Assembly: GCF_039649665.1 (NCBI RefSeq) | Contig: NZ_JBDJAW010000047.1 | Location: 1-56,764 of the forward strand | From: Microbispora sp. ZYX-F-249 | Lineage (GTDB): Bacteria > Actinomycetota > Actinomycetes > Streptosporangiales > Streptosporangiaceae | Direction of reading: 5' to 3' | Length of the DNA stretch: 56,764 nt | Shown: positions 8,161 through 16,683 of the stretch, in pieces | How the letters are laid out: each line of letters opens with the position of its first letter | How positions within the stretch are numbered: the first letter of the stretch is position 1 | Notes under the pieces: model-generated | Databases searched by the model: none | What the model saw: only the letters and a program-made list of their open reading frames with translations | Told to the model about the DNA's origin: nothing | Position numbers and translations under genes: made by a program

Positions 8161-10332
8161 GACACGGCGGCCACGACCGCGCCCCTGCTGTCCCCGCCCA
8201 CGAAGGCCCCGGCGACCACCGGCCAGTTCGCGCTGTCCGCCCCCGCGGACAGAGCCATGGTCACCGACACACGCAGGCCCGCGTTCTCCTGGGCGGCCGT
8301 CTCCGGCGCGGTGCGCTACGAGGTCTGGCTGAACGTCAGCCGCACCGACTACGACTTCACCGCCCCGGGCAACCTGATCGACCTCTACACCAAGGTCGCC
8401 GAGCCGGCCGGCACGACTTACACGCCCGCCTGGGACATCCCCGACCGGTGGACGTACAAGTGGTTCGTCGTCGCGGTGAGCGGGTCGGGCGCCAGGACGA
8501 CCTCGAACATCCGCACCTTCAGCCTCTACCTGCCCGACCTCGAGCAGGTCGCCGACGGCGTCCCGATCGTCAACGGCGCCCGCGACCTCAACAAGAACGG
8601 CACGACCGAGCCGTACGAGAACTGGCGGCTGCCCGTCGAAACCCGGGTCAACGACCTGCTCGGCAGGATGACGCCGGAGGAGAAGGCGTACCAGATGTTC
8701 TACAACGCCCAGAGCTACCCGCTCTCGGGCTGGCACTTCGGTCCCGCGTTGCCCAACGACCTGCACGCCGTCCTGCTGAACGCGTCCGGGACCCGGCTCG
8801 GCATCCCGCCGGTCTCGGCCGGCGACACCATCGCCGGATACCAGACCACCTACCCGCTGCAGAGCGCGCTCGCGGCGGGCAAGGACTACGCGCTCGACTA
8901 CAAGCTCGGCGACATGCAGCGCCGCGAGGAGCTGGAGGTCGGGGCGCGCGGCGTGCTCGGCCCGCTCGCCGAGGTCGGCACCAAGGTCCTGTATCCCCGC
9001 ATCCAGGAGGGCAACGGCGAGAACGCCGACGTCGCGGCCGCCCAGGTCCGCGCGCTGGTGGCCGGGCTGCAGGGCGGCCCCGAGCTCAACCCCGCGTCCG
9101 TGCTGGCGACCGTCAAGCACTGGCCGGGCGAGGGCGCGGGCGGCGAGGCCGGGATCACCTACGACGCGGTGACGATCAAGTACCACTTGATCCCGTTCAG
9201 GGCCGCGATGGAGGCCGGCGCCGTCGACATCATGCCGGGCTACGCCGGGAGCTCCTACCTCGACCCGGGCGGATCGGGTGCGGGCGACAGCAAGCCGATC
9301 CTCGACTACCTGCGGAACAACCTCGGCTACACCGGCCTCATCACCACCGACTGGCTGCCGTCCTCGGTCTGGGTCAAGGCCGCGAACGCCGGCTCGGACG
9401 TGATGGGCGGCGCCGACCCCGGAGCGACCGGGTTCACGATGACGACGTTCCTCGCAGGAGTTCCGATGGCGCGGATCAACGACGCGGTGACCCGGATCCT
9501 GCGCCTGAAGTTCACGCTCGGCGTGTTCGAGCGCCCGTACGGCGACCCGGTGAACGGTCCCTACCGCTTCCACCAGCCGTCGTACGTCGCGCTCGCCGGC
9601 CAGGCCGCCCGGGAGTCCATCACGCTGCTCAAGAACAACGGCGTGCTGCCGCTGAAGCTCAAGGCGGGCGACAACGTCGTGGTCGCCGGGCCACGGGCCA
9701 CCGACGGATCGGCCTGCTGCATCTGGACGAGCTTCTTCCACCAGGAGTACGGCTCGCAGACCCTGCTGGACGCGGTCAGGGCGCGGGCGGCCACCGCGGG
9801 CGTCAACGTCCACCAGGACGCCGGTCCCTCGCCCAAGCTCGCGATCGTGGCGGTCGGCGAACCGACCTACACCCACGCCACCGCCTGGGTGAAGGAGCAG
9901 CCGCAGTTGCCCGCCGACCAGCTGGCCGTCATCCAGAACTTCAAGAACCAGGGCGTTCCGGTGGTCGTCGTGCTCACCCTCCCCCGGCCCATCGTCATCG
10001 GCGAGTGGAACGGCCTGGCCGACGCCATCGTGGTGACGTACCGGGGCGGTGAGGAGGTCGGGCCGGCGACGGCGAGCCTCCTGTTCGGCGACTACACGCC
10101 GCGCGGGCGCCTGCCGTGGCAGCTGCCGCGCGGTCTCGACCAGATTCTCAAACCGGGCGGCGGCGACGTGCTCGCCGACGCCGTCGAGGACTGGAACCTC
10201 CCCTACGACCTGGGCGCCACCGCCGCCCAGCGGTCGGAGATCCGGGCCCGCATCGACGCGGGCCAGACCGTCCCCACCACCTACGGCAACCCCCTCTACC
10301 CGTACGGAGCCGGCCTGCAGGGCTGGTCGTGA
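6862..10332 (+). CDS. secreted GH3 beta-glucosidase-like enzyme with three CBM32 modules
   Basis: A 1156-residue exported glycosidase. Signal peptide 1-32 (cut after AYA), CBM32 modules at about 33-160, 165-297 and 307-434, an Ig/fibronectin-like domain around 455-555 (PAFSWAAVSGAVRYEVW), the GH3 N-terminal barrel from about 590 (RVNDLLGRMTPEEK) and the GH3 C-terminal domain from about 915 (SITLLKNNGVLPLK). The barrel shows VKHWPGEG and the nucleophile loop GLITTDW with Asp830. The ATG at 6862 has CAGGAGA upstream and begins the signal peptide. Directly downstream of the GH64 gene, it would trim the oligosaccharides released by that enzyme to glucose. The exact linkage preference cannot be told from sequence. 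Confidence 0.9.
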   Translation: MKHPSTLRRALSLGLAAALALLASVVAGPAYAAPVLLSQGKTVTASSTENAGTPAAAAVDGNTGTRWSSAFGDPQWLQIDLGTTATLSQVTLNWEAAYATAFKIQVSADGSAWTDVYSTTTGTGGTQTLTVTGSGRYVRLYGTARATGYGYSLWEFQVYGTPSSGTCGADAALNRPATASSTENAGTPASAAVDGDPGTRWSSAAADPQWLQVDLGSARTICAVVLSWEAAYATAFKIQVSDDASAWTDVYSTTTGTGGTQTLTVTGSGRYVRLYGTARATAYGYSLWEFAVHTSGGGTTDPPPTGTPISAYKQVTASSWEGGNAPAAALDGRTTTRWSSQYSDDQWLRVDLGGAGHITGVTLNWESAYATGYRIEVSADGTSWTPIHATTSGKGGVENLTVTGDGRYVRFVGTARATGYGYSLWEFQVFGTVDTAATTAPLLSPPTKAPATTGQFALSAPADRAMVTDTRRPAFSWAAVSGAVRYEVWLNVSRTDYDFTAPGNLIDLYTKVAEPAGTTYTPAWDIPDRWTYKWFVVAVSGSGARTTSNIRTFSLYLPDLEQVADGVPIVNGARDLNKNGTTEPYENWRLPVETRVNDLLGRMTPEEKAYQMFYNAQSYPLSGWHFGPALPNDLHAVLLNASGTRLGIPPVSAGDTIAGYQTTYPLQSALAAGKDYALDYKLGDMQRREELEVGARGVLGPLAEVGTKVLYPRIQEGNGENADVAAAQVRALVAGLQGGPELNPASVLATVKHWPGEGAGGEAGITYDAVTIKYHLIPFRAAMEAGAVDIMPGYAGSSYLDPGGSGAGDSKPILDYLRNNLGYTGLITTDWLPSSVWVKAANAGSDVMGGADPGATGFTMTTFLAGVPMARINDAVTRILRLKFTLGVFERPYGDPVNGPYRFHQPSYVALAGQAARESITLLKNNGVLPLKLKAGDNVVVAGPRATDGSACCIWTSFFHQEYGSQTLLDAVRARAATAGVNVHQDAGPSPKLAIVAVGEPTYTHATAWVKEQPQLPADQLAVIQNFKNQGVPVVVVLTLPRPIVIGEWNGLADAIVVTYRGGEEVGPATASLLFGDYTPRGRLPWQLPRGLDQILKPGGGDVLADAVEDWNLPYDLGATAAQRSEIRARIDAGQTVPTTYGNPLYPYGAGLQGWS

Positions 10333-10340
10333 CGCCGGTC

Positions 10341-11270
10341 TCACACTGAGGTCGGCAGCGGCCCACCGTGCCAGGCCATCGCGTCGCCGAAGGCGGCGAG
10401 GAGATCCACCTCGCCGCCTTCGGCCTCGGCGTAGGCGCGGTGCAGGTTGAGCACCAGGCGCTCGGCGTCCGCCCATTCGGCGAACACCCCCAGCTCGGCC
10501 GCCTGCGCGGCCGCCAGCGGGGTGAGCCCGTTCTCTCGTCCCGCCCGGGCGGTGTCGAGGACGAAGCGGTAGTACCGCTCGTGCGCGGCCAGAACCTGCG
10601 GCAGTTCGGCGGCGGTGGCGAGCGGTCCGTGTCCCGGCACGACGTGCTCGGGTTCGAAGGCCGCCAGCCAGTCCAGCGACCGCAGCGCCCCCTCGATCGA
10701 CCCCATCAGCACCATCGGGGTGAGCCCGTTGAACAGCAGGTCCCCGGTGAACAGCACCCGCTCGCCGGGGAGCCACGCCACCACGTCCCCCGGGGTGTGG
10801 GCGGCGTGGCCGGGATGCCGCAACTCGACGCGGCGCGCCCCCACATGAACGGTCAGCTCGGAGGTGAAGACCACCGACGGCGGGCGGCGCGTCACGTGTC
10901 CCCAGTCGGGCACCGGCGTCCACACCGGCGGGCAGCCGTCGATGATCGGATCGACCAGCAACGCCTCTCTCATCGCCGCGTGCCCGAAGACGACCGTGTC
11001 GTCCGGAAGCAGGCTGTTGCCGTAGCAGTGGTCCCCGTGCTGGTGGGTGTTCACCGCCATGCGGACCGGGGCGTCGCCGGTCGCCGCGGCGACCGCGCCG
11101 AGGAAACGCCGGGTGCGTGCCTCGGTCGCGCAGGTGTCGACGATCAGGACGCCCCCGTCGTCCGCCACGGCTCCGGCGTTGTTCAGCCACCAGGTGCCGT
11201 CCGGCTGCACCCACGCGAAAACTCCCCGCTCCACCTCGTGCAATCGCGCCTCGCCGGCCCGCTCCACCAC
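10341..11270 (-). CDS. MBL-fold metallo-hydrolase
   Basis: A 309-residue cytoplasmic protein of the metallo-beta-lactamase fold. The zinc site HxHxDH is clear (NTHQHGDHCYGN, near residues 75-86), followed by the downstream ligands in HPGHAAHTPGD and GHG. The opening (GVFAWVQPDGTWWLNNAGAVADDGG) is typical of the flavoprotein/quinoprotein-relay-like subfamily of uncertain substrate. No signal peptide is present. It is convergent with the GH3 gene, eight bases apart, and no obvious terminator separates them. The GTG or ATG at 11270 was taken as the start because the fold begins immediately after it. Confidence 0.85.
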   Translation of the reverse strand: MVERAGEARLHEVERGVFAWVQPDGTWWLNNAGAVADDGGVLIVDTCATEARTRRFLGAVAAATGDAPVRMAVNTHQHGDHCYGNSLLPDDTVVFGHAAMREALLVDPIIDGCPPVWTPVPDWGHVTRRPPSVVFTSELTVHVGARRVELRHPGHAAHTPGDVVAWLPGERVLFTGDLLFNGLTPMVLMGSIEGALRSLDWLAAFEPEHVVPGHGPLATAAELPQVLAAHERYYRFVLDTARAGRENGLTPLAAAQAAELGVFAEWADAERLVLNLHRAYAEAEGGEVDLLAAFGDAMAWHGGPLPTSV

Positions 11271-11478
11271 GCTCGCGACTCCTCTCGTCGGGGTCCCGCC
11301 CAGGGGACCCTACCGACAGGGGCCCCGCAGTGGGGCGCGTCCACCGCGCTGTCGCGCACCGCGAACGTGCCGGGCCGGCACTCCCGGAGCATGCCCGCGA
11401 ACGGCGAGCGCGGGTCGCGTGACGCGCCGTGTCGGTCCGCGCGTATGTGCGCGGCCGGTTGTGCCACGGCACCGGGGC

Positions 11479-12480
11479 TCAGTGGTCCACGGTGAGGACG
11501 ATCTTGCCGATCTGGGTGCCGGACTCCATGTGGCGGTGAGCGCGTACGACCGCCTCCAGCGGGAACAGGCGATCCACCACTGGGCGGAAGGCACCCGTGC
11601 GCAGGCCGGAGGTCACGAAGGCGACGGCGCGGCGCAGCCGCTCGGGCTCCTTGGTGATCTCCAGGACCGTGTACGTACGCATGTTCAGGGCGGGCATGCC
11701 CAGGTCGAATCCCGGGTACGGCGTCGGCTGCCCGCTCTGCCCACCCCACAGGAGCAACGTCCCGCCGGGGGCAATGGCCCGGGAGAGCTCCGTCACCCCG
11801 GGTCCGGCGACGGCGTCGAAGACGTGTCCGGCGCCCCTGCCCTCGGTCAGCTCCAGCACGCGCCCCGCGACATCCTCCTCGTCGGAGACGACGACCTCGG
11901 CCGCGCCCTCCTCGATCAACCGCCGCCTCTTGGCGCGGGTGCGGGTGACGGCGATGGGCGTGGCCCCGATGCGATTGGCCGTGTGGATCGCGGCCAGGCC
12001 GACGCTGCTGGACGCCGCGGTGATCACCACCACGTCGCCCGCTCGCGTCCCGGCCACCTCCACCATCGCGCCGTAAGCCGTGAGATAGGGCATCCACACC
12101 GCCGCGCCGGACACCGCGTCCAACCCGTCGGGGCGGGACAGCAGCGCGGAGGCCGGCACGATCGCCCGCTCGGCGTACACCCCGTAGTCGTTCTGAGAGA
12201 AGAAGCCCGGCAGGACGCTGACCGGCCGGCCCTCCGCGAACCCGGCCACATCCGGGCCGGCCGCCTCCACGACACCGGCGGCCTCGGTGCCGAGCCTCGC
12301 GGGCAGACGCGTGACCGGCTCGATGTACCGGCCGCGCCGGAACAGGATCTCGGCCCTGTTGACGCCGATCGCGTCGACCCGGATCCGCACCTCGCCCGGT
12401 CCCGGCTCTCCCGGCTCCAGGTCGTCCAGCCGCAGCACCTCGGGCCCGCCGATCTCGTGGAACCGCACAGTCCTCGCCAT
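11479..12480 (-). CDS. zinc-independent MDR alcohol dehydrogenase / quinone oxidoreductase family
   Basis: A 333-residue medium-chain dehydrogenase/reductase. It opens MARTVRFHEIGGPEVLRL, typical of the quinone oxidoreductase branch, and has the cofactor-binding segment VVITAASSSVGLAAIHTANRIGA (AASSSVG replaces the usual GAAGGVG). The catalytic-zinc cysteines of alcohol dehydrogenases are not evident. The ATG at 12480 follows GGAGGA, so an upstream in-frame extension of 20 codons is rejected. The gene is divergent from an ArsR-family regulator, which probably controls it. Likely an NADPH-dependent reductase of quinones or enones; substrate unknown. Confidence 0.88.
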   Translation of the reverse strand: MARTVRFHEIGGPEVLRLDDLEPGEPGPGEVRIRVDAIGVNRAEILFRRGRYIEPVTRLPARLGTEAAGVVEAAGPDVAGFAEGRPVSVLPGFFSQNDYGVYAERAIVPASALLSRPDGLDAVSGAAVWMPYLTAYGAMVEVAGTRAGDVVVITAASSSVGLAAIHTANRIGATPIAVTRTRAKRRRLIEEGAAEVVVSDEEDVAGRVLELTEGRGAGHVFDAVAGPGVTELSRAIAPGGTLLLWGGQSGQPTPYPGFDLGMPALNMRTYTVLEITKEPERLRRAVAFVTSGLRTGAFRPVVDRLFPLEAVVRAHRHMESGTQIGKIVLTVDH

Positions 12481-12522
12481 GTCGTCCTCCGCTCGTGGTG
12501 ATCGCGGTTCACTGTGCGACAT

Positions 12523-12562
12523 AAGTACGATCCCTGTCAAACTTTGATGAGTGTCGTACTAT
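12523..12562 (+). promoter_or_regulatory. divergent promoter with AGTACGA/TCGTACT dyad; leaderless arsR start
   Basis: AGTACGA at 12524-12530 is repeated inverted as TCGTACT at 12554-12560. The hexamer TACTAT (12557-12562) lies seven bases before the arsR-family ATG at 12570 with no ribosome site between, and CTGTCA lies 17 bases upstream as a -35-like element. The transcript therefore probably starts at the ATG (leaderless), with one operator half overlapping the -10. Confidence 0.55.
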
Positions 12563-12569
12563 TGGTGCC

Positions 12570-12887
12570 ATGGGACGTACGCCGCCACACCCAGAGACGT
12601 CGCAGTTCGGCCTCCAGCAGGTGCTGGAGGCCCTCGTCGACCCGGTACGCCGGAGCATCGTCGCGCAGCTCGACGCCTCCGGCGCGGACATCCCCTGCGG
12701 GGGCTTCGACATCCCGGTCAGCAAGTCCACCGCCACCCACCACTTCAACGTGCTGCGGGAGGCGGGCCTGATCCGGCAGTACTACGTGGGAACCTCACGG
12801 ATGAACTCGCTGCGCCGCGCCGACATGGACGCGGCGTTCCCCGGCCTACTGGACGCGATCACCGGTCAGCCGGTGAGGAACACCTGA
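12570..12887 (+). CDS. ArsR/HTH_20-like winged-helix transcriptional regulator
   Basis: A 105-residue single-domain regulator. The helix-turn-helix is in ALVDPVRRSIVAQL and SKSTATHHFNVLREAGLIRQY, the classic ArsR layout. One Cys sits at IPCGGFD, too few for a metal site of the ArsR/SmtB metalloregulators, so a non-metal signal is likely. The divergent quinone-oxidoreductase-like gene is the probable target; regulators of this size next to MDR or NADPH-quinone reductases are common in actinobacteria. Its last 22 bases overlap the convergent RpiR-type gene. Confidence 0.87.
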   Translation: MGRTPPHPETSQFGLQQVLEALVDPVRRSIVAQLDASGADIPCGGFDIPVSKSTATHHFNVLREAGLIRQYYVGTSRMNSLRRADMDAAFPGLLDAITGQPVRNT

Positions 12888-13756
12888 CGCTCCGCGGCCC
12901 TGTCGTCGAACGCCTCCAGCCGGGTCTGCCCCTCGGCGGCGAGCACGTCCAGCATGCAGTGCAGCAGCGCGGTGCACAGGACCGTCGGGCCGGCGTGGGA
13001 GTCGAACGCGAAGTCCGAGCTCACCGGGGCCGGCAGGACCTCGTCCGCGAGTTCGGCGAGCCGGCCGACCGGCTGATCGGTGACGAGGGCGACCTTCAGC
13101 CCGGCGCGCCGCGCCCAGACGAGCCCCTGCGCCAGCTCACGCGGATAGCGCGGCAGCCCGATGGCGAGCACCCATTCGGCGCCCGATTCGGCCGCCCTGC
13201 TCAACCGGTCCTCCAGGACCGACCCCGGCACGTCCAGCACGCGTACGTCCGGGAGCACCTTCTCGGCGAGGTAGCCGAACAGATGCGCCAGTGGCGCGGA
13301 GATCCGCATGCCCATGACCAGGAGAGGGCTCGACCCGGCCAGCCGTCCCGCCACCCGCCGGAGCTGACCGGCATCGGCCAGGCCGTCACGCAGCCGCTCC
13401 AAATCGCGGATCTCGGAGTTGACCAGCTCCTGGATCTCGTTGAAGCGGCCGCCCGTCGTGTCCGGCGGCCGATCGCCGAACACGGACACGCGCAGCGCCT
13501 CCCGGAACTCGGGAAACCCGCGGAACCCGAGCGCGGCGGCGAACCGGGTGACCGACGGCTGGCTGACCCCGGCGCGCTCGGCGAGGTCCGCGCTGGTGAA
13601 GAAGACGGCCTCCTGCGCGTTGTCCAGCAGATACCGCGCGATCCGGCGCTGCGACGGCGAGAGCCGATGGCCGTCGAAGAGCGCACGCAGGTTCGCGGCG
13701 ATCCGGGATGCGTCCAGCACGGCGAGCGGCCGGCCGGTCTCCGGGACGTGCCTCAT
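12866..13756 (-). CDS. MurR/RpiR-family transcriptional regulator
   Basis: A 296-residue regulator with an N-terminal HTH_6 domain (about 20-95: RRIARYLLDNAQEAVFFTSADLAERAGVSQPSVTRFAAALG) and a C-terminal SIS sugar-phosphate-binding domain (about 135-270). RpiR proteins sense phosphosugars and control sugar or amino-sugar catabolism; the ligand here is not predictable. The ATG at 13756 has GGGAAG eight bases upstream, preferred over an in-frame codon 57 bases earlier. The sequence in quotes is split here only for orientation: helix two lies in ADLAERAGVS and helix three in SQPSVTRFAAALG. No catabolic operon adjoins it. Confidence 0.9.
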   Translation of the reverse strand: MRHVPETGRPLAVLDASRIAANLRALFDGHRLSPSQRRIARYLLDNAQEAVFFTSADLAERAGVSQPSVTRFAAALGFRGFPEFREALRVSVFGDRPPDTTGGRFNEIQELVNSEIRDLERLRDGLADAGQLRRVAGRLAGSSPLLVMGMRISAPLAHLFGYLAEKVLPDVRVLDVPGSVLEDRLSRAAESGAEWVLAIGLPRYPRELAQGLVWARRAGLKVALVTDQPVGRLAELADEVLPAPVSSDFAFDSHAGPTVLCTALLHCMLDVLAAEGQTRLEAFDDRAAERQVFLTG

Positions 13757-13840
13757 CGTCGAACACTTCCCTTCCTCGTGGGTGACGGCCCGCCCCCGGG
13801 CCGGCCGCCTCACTCATGAATCGCGAAGCGCCCGCCGGAT

Positions 13841-13886
13841 GCAACGCCGCCGGGCGGCCCCCATGGGGACCGCCCGGCTTCGTTGC
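13841..13886 (-). terminator. long hairpin terminator of the M14 gene
   Basis: GCAACG (13841) pairs with CGTTGC (ending 13886), and within it GCCGGGCGG (13849-13857) pairs with CCGCCCGGC (13870-13878), with CCCC/GGGG closing near the loop. It begins 16 bases after the carboxypeptidase stop on the minus strand. Confidence 0.75.
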
Positions 13887-13902
13887 TGCTGTGTGGTGTC
13901 GG

Positions 13903-15363
13903 TCAGCTCTTCGGGCCGTTGCCGTTGAACCGCGTCTTGCACTCCTGCAGCCGCACGTCGACCCGCTCGCCCCGGTCGACGGTCACGTGCACCGTCTCGA
14001 GGACCTCACCGGTCGGGCGGGCGCAGGTCAGCGTCCAGCTCTCCTTGATGAAGTTGCCCGGCCCGGTGGCGACGACGCCGGTCTCGGTGTAGGCCGGGGC
14101 CGGGCGCACGGACGGGTTGACGTGCCAGGCGAACGTGCCGTTGGTGGGCGCGACCAGCGTCGACTCCAGGTGGGTGGGGACCCTCTGGGGCGCGTCGACG
14201 ACGTTGTTCGCCTGCCTGATCGGCGCGGTCCACAGGTCGAAGTCCTTGGTGACCTTCAGGACCGCGCCCTTCGGCGCCTTACCGGTGATGACGGAGTGGC
14301 CGGCCGGATCGGCCGCGTACTCCAGGGCCACCATGAACGCCTCGCGGTTCGACTTGCCCTCGTAGCGGCCGGTGCCCGTGTAGTCCTCGATCACCTCGGA
14401 GTAGGTGTTGTTGGTCGACTGGGTCTTCATGATCTCGAAGGTGAACCCGAGGCCGCGGGTCGCGTAGTACGACCAGTCCGGGGTCTCGCCTGTCGTCTCG
14501 TAGTCGAAGCCCGACTTCATGCCGGTGTAGCCGTTCTCGGCCGTGATCGCGTCGGTGAGGGCGGCGTAGACGGCCTCGTCCGGGGTGTCGCCCGCGCGCT
14601 TCTCCAGCGGCGGGCGAAGGACGGTGTGGCCGGAGGTGTGGTTCGTGATCAGAACCGTGACCTGGTTGTTCTTGGTCAGGTCCATGACGTTCTGCACTTC
14701 GGGCTCGGAGCCGGGCCCCGGTCCGCGGGTAGTGGCGTTGGAACCGGCGTTGCTGCCCCAGCCGAAGGGGTAGTTGCGGTTGATGTCGACGCCGGCGTTG
14801 CTCGCGCACGTCGGGGACACGCCGCAGCTCGTACGCCGGTTGATGACGAACCCGTCGACGTTGACGACCGGGACGAAGATGACCCGTGCCCGGTCGAGCA
14901 GGCCGGTGATCCGGGGGTCCTTGCCGTCGTTGCCGATCAGGTCGTGGGCGAACTCCATCGTGTGCTCGCCGGAGGGCCACTCGTTGCCGTGGTGGACGCC
15001 CATCATCAACAGGACCGGCTTGCCGTCGGCGGCGTCGACGTCGTGGCTGACCTCGATGCCGTACACCTCCCGGCCCTGCCGGGTCTTGTGCGGCAGAGTG
15101 ATGTGCTTGACGAGGCCGGGGTGCTCGGCGCCGAGCGCGAGCATCTCGTCGTTGTAGTCGGCGATGGTGCGGTAGGTGGTCCGCCCGCTGGGCAGGCTCG
15201 GCGCCGCCTGCCGGACTATCGCCTGGGAATCCGCCGTGACGGCGGCGCCGGCGCCGGCGGCCGGAACGGCGAGACCTGCCAGAAAACCGACGCCCAACGC
15301 CAGCGCGAGAACGCGTTTTCCGGCGGAAGAGGCAGTGGAGGGGAACGTGCCTCCTGAAGACAT
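13903..15363 (-). CDS. secreted M14-family zinc carboxypeptidase
   Basis: A 486-residue exported metallopeptidase. A signal peptide spans about the first 42 residues (KRVLALALGVGFLAGLAVPAAG core). The peptidase domain carries the zinc ligands His and Glu in GVHHGNEWPSGEH, the substrate-binding Arg in DINRNYPFGWG, the third ligand His in TNHTSGHTVLRPP and the catalytic Glu in FTFEIMKTQ. A C-terminal extension of about 110 residues (from roughly residue 375) looks like a beta-sandwich accessory domain. The ATG at 15363 has GAGAAAGG seven bases upstream; a GTG 21 bases earlier is in frame but less suitable. It probably helps digest external protein or peptides. Upstream lies a long intergenic region with operator-like palindromes. 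Confidence 0.92.
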   Translation of the reverse strand: MSSGGTFPSTASSAGKRVLALALGVGFLAGLAVPAAGAGAAVTADSQAIVRQAAPSLPSGRTTYRTIADYNDEMLALGAEHPGLVKHITLPHKTRQGREVYGIEVSHDVDAADGKPVLLMMGVHHGNEWPSGEHTMEFAHDLIGNDGKDPRITGLLDRARVIFVPVVNVDGFVINRRTSCGVSPTCASNAGVDINRNYPFGWGSNAGSNATTRGPGPGSEPEVQNVMDLTKNNQVTVLITNHTSGHTVLRPPLEKRAGDTPDEAVYAALTDAITAENGYTGMKSGFDYETTGETPDWSYYATRGLGFTFEIMKTQSTNNTYSEVIEDYTGTGRYEGKSNREAFMVALEYAADPAGHSVITGKAPKGAVLKVTKDFDLWTAPIRQANNVVDAPQRVPTHLESTLVAPTNGTFAWHVNPSVRPAPAYTETGVVATGPGNFIKESWTLTCARPTGEVLETVHVTVDRGERVDVRLQECKTRFNGNGPKS

Positions 15364-15792
15364 GCTGAAACCTTTCTCAGCCACGGAAGAGCGGGAAACG
15401 CGAACGCGTCCTTTTCTCCGAGCCGTCTTTCGGCAGTACGCGACACCCCCCGAACAGCCGCTGACTGCAAATTTTCACCAAGTCTGCGGGTTGAATAATC
15501 ACCTGTCAACCATCGATCGGCGGCCTTCTCCGCACACCTTCGAAAAGCGTCAGTGATTTCTCGCACATGGACGAAAGCCGAAGTGCGAGAAGAGCACGCC
15601 GATGCCCCGAGTCTCATCGGCGGTTCTCCGCACGGTGCCGTGCATGCGATTCGGGCAGTCGGCGTCCGCGGCCCGGGTTGGGCGCCGGGCGCACGGTCGC
15701 GCCACCGCGACCGGGCGGCGGGATCCCGTTCGCGGCGCGGCAGCAACCGTCCCGCCCGACACAGGCGGGGGCCTTCGAGCACCCGGGCGGGG

Positions 15793-15805
15793 GTGAAAGT
15801 TTCAC
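15793..15805. promoter_or_regulatory. GTGAAAGTTTCAC palindrome
   Basis: A 13-base palindrome with one central base, GTGAAA-G-TTTCAC. It shares the GAAAGTTTC core with the stem at 15970-16000 and with the palindrome at 43122-43136. Elements of the form CGAAA-N-TTTCG are known upstream of xylanase genes in Streptomyces, so a LacI/GntR-like carbohydrate regulator is a reasonable guess. Confidence 0.5.
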
Positions 15806-15969
15806 TCCGATACGCCCCGATCCGGATCACTCTTCACTCCGGGTAAACAACGACGTACATGCCCATTGTCAAGGCTGACCAGGGAACTTGGCCCATTTCC
15901 GGCAGGACGGCGTACCAGAAGTTCATTGACGCGCCACTCGTCATTCACCTATCGTTCCGCACGGGTTGC

Positions 15970-16000
15970 CGAAAGTTTCTTTTGTTATACGAAACTTTCG
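15970..16000. promoter_or_regulatory. CGAAAGTTTC / GAAACTTTCG inverted repeat before the DUF4956 operon
   Basis: Perfect 10-base arms at 15970-15979 and 15991-16000 flank an AT-rich 11-base spacer. Each arm itself contains the GAAAGTTTC core. It ends 77 bases before the DUF4956 GTG, so it could be a double operator or a transcript hairpin controlling the phosphate/CotH operon. Confidence 0.55.
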
Positions 16001-16077
16001 CGCAACTCTTCCGCGGACCCCTGCGAGGAAGCGGGTGGTGCCCTGCCCGTCCCGGCAGCGAATCAGGAGGAACGACC

Positions 16078-16683
16078 GTGCTGTCCCAGCTCGTTCTGTT
16101 CGCGATCGACATCTGCGCAGTGGTATTGCTCGTCTTCGGGCTCTATTTCCCCCGGCACCGCCGACGCGACCTGGTCGTGTCCTTCCTCGGCGTCAACATC
16201 GGCGTCCTCGCTGTGGCGAGCGCGTTGAACGCCACCGACACGGGCGCCGGGCTCGGGCTGGGGATGGCGTTGTTCGGCGTGCTGTCCATCATCCGCCTGC
16301 GCTCGACCGAGCTCGACCAGCACGAGGTCGCGTACTACTTCTCGGCCCTCGCCCTGGGGATCCTCGGCGCCCTGAGCACCACCTCGGTGTGGCTCAGCGC
16401 CGGCCTGATGGCGCTCATCCTCGTGGTGATGTTCCTCGGCGACCACCGGCGGCTGTTCCGGCACTACCGGCACCAGATCCTGGTGCTCGACTCTGCCTTC
16501 ACCGACCACGTCGCGCTCGTCGCGCACCTGGAACAACTGCTCGACGCCCGGGTGCACGCCGTCACCGTCCAGCGGCTCGACCTGGTCAACGAGACCACCG
16601 TGGTCGACGTCCGCTACGCGCGGACCGGCCGCGCGCCGATCACCGAACCCGGCGCACCCGCACACGCCGGAGCGCACCGATGA
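16078..16683 (+). CDS. DUF4956 membrane protein
   Basis: A 201-residue inner-membrane protein with about four transmembrane helices in residues 1-125 (for example LVLFAIDICAVVLLVFGLYF and LALGILGALSTTSVWLSAGL, each a separate helix), followed by a cytoplasmic alpha/beta tail of about 75 residues. The GTG at 16078 is chosen because a perfect AGGAGG lies seven bases upstream; the open frame upstream has no membrane-protein features. DUF4956 proteins are repeatedly encoded with VTC-domain and CotH genes, as here, and overlap the VTC gene by an ATGA junction. Probably a membrane partner or channel for the polyphosphate module; biochemical function unknown. Confidence 0.85.
   Translation: MLSQLVLFAIDICAVVLLVFGLYFPRHRRRDLVVSFLGVNIGVLAVASALNATDTGAGLGLGMALFGVLSIIRLRSTELDQHEVAYYFSALALGILGALSTTSVWLSAGLMALILVVMFLGDHRRLFRHYRHQILVLDSAFTDHVALVAHLEQLLDARVHAVTVQRLDLVNETTVVDVRYARTGRAPITEPGAPAHAGAHR

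Larger units (their letters stand above)
15364..16077. other. 714-bp divergent intergenic region
   Basis: The region between the M14 and DUF4956 genes has no convincing gene and lower GC near 15870-16000. It contains inverted repeats CGCCGATG/CATCGGCG at 15598-15623, the palindrome GTGAAAGTTTCAC at 15793-15805 and a CGAAAGTTTC/GAAACTTTCG stem at 15970-16000. It probably holds the promoters of both flanking transcription units. Confidence 0.6.

Noticed and set aside
10333..10340. A terminator between the convergent GH3 and MBL genes
   Set aside because: Only eight bases separate the stops and no supported hairpin was found.
6874..11472. Very long minus-strand open frame of about 1530 codons opposite the GH3 gene
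   Set aside because: A product of high GC third positions on the opposite strand; it has no domain and runs across real genes.
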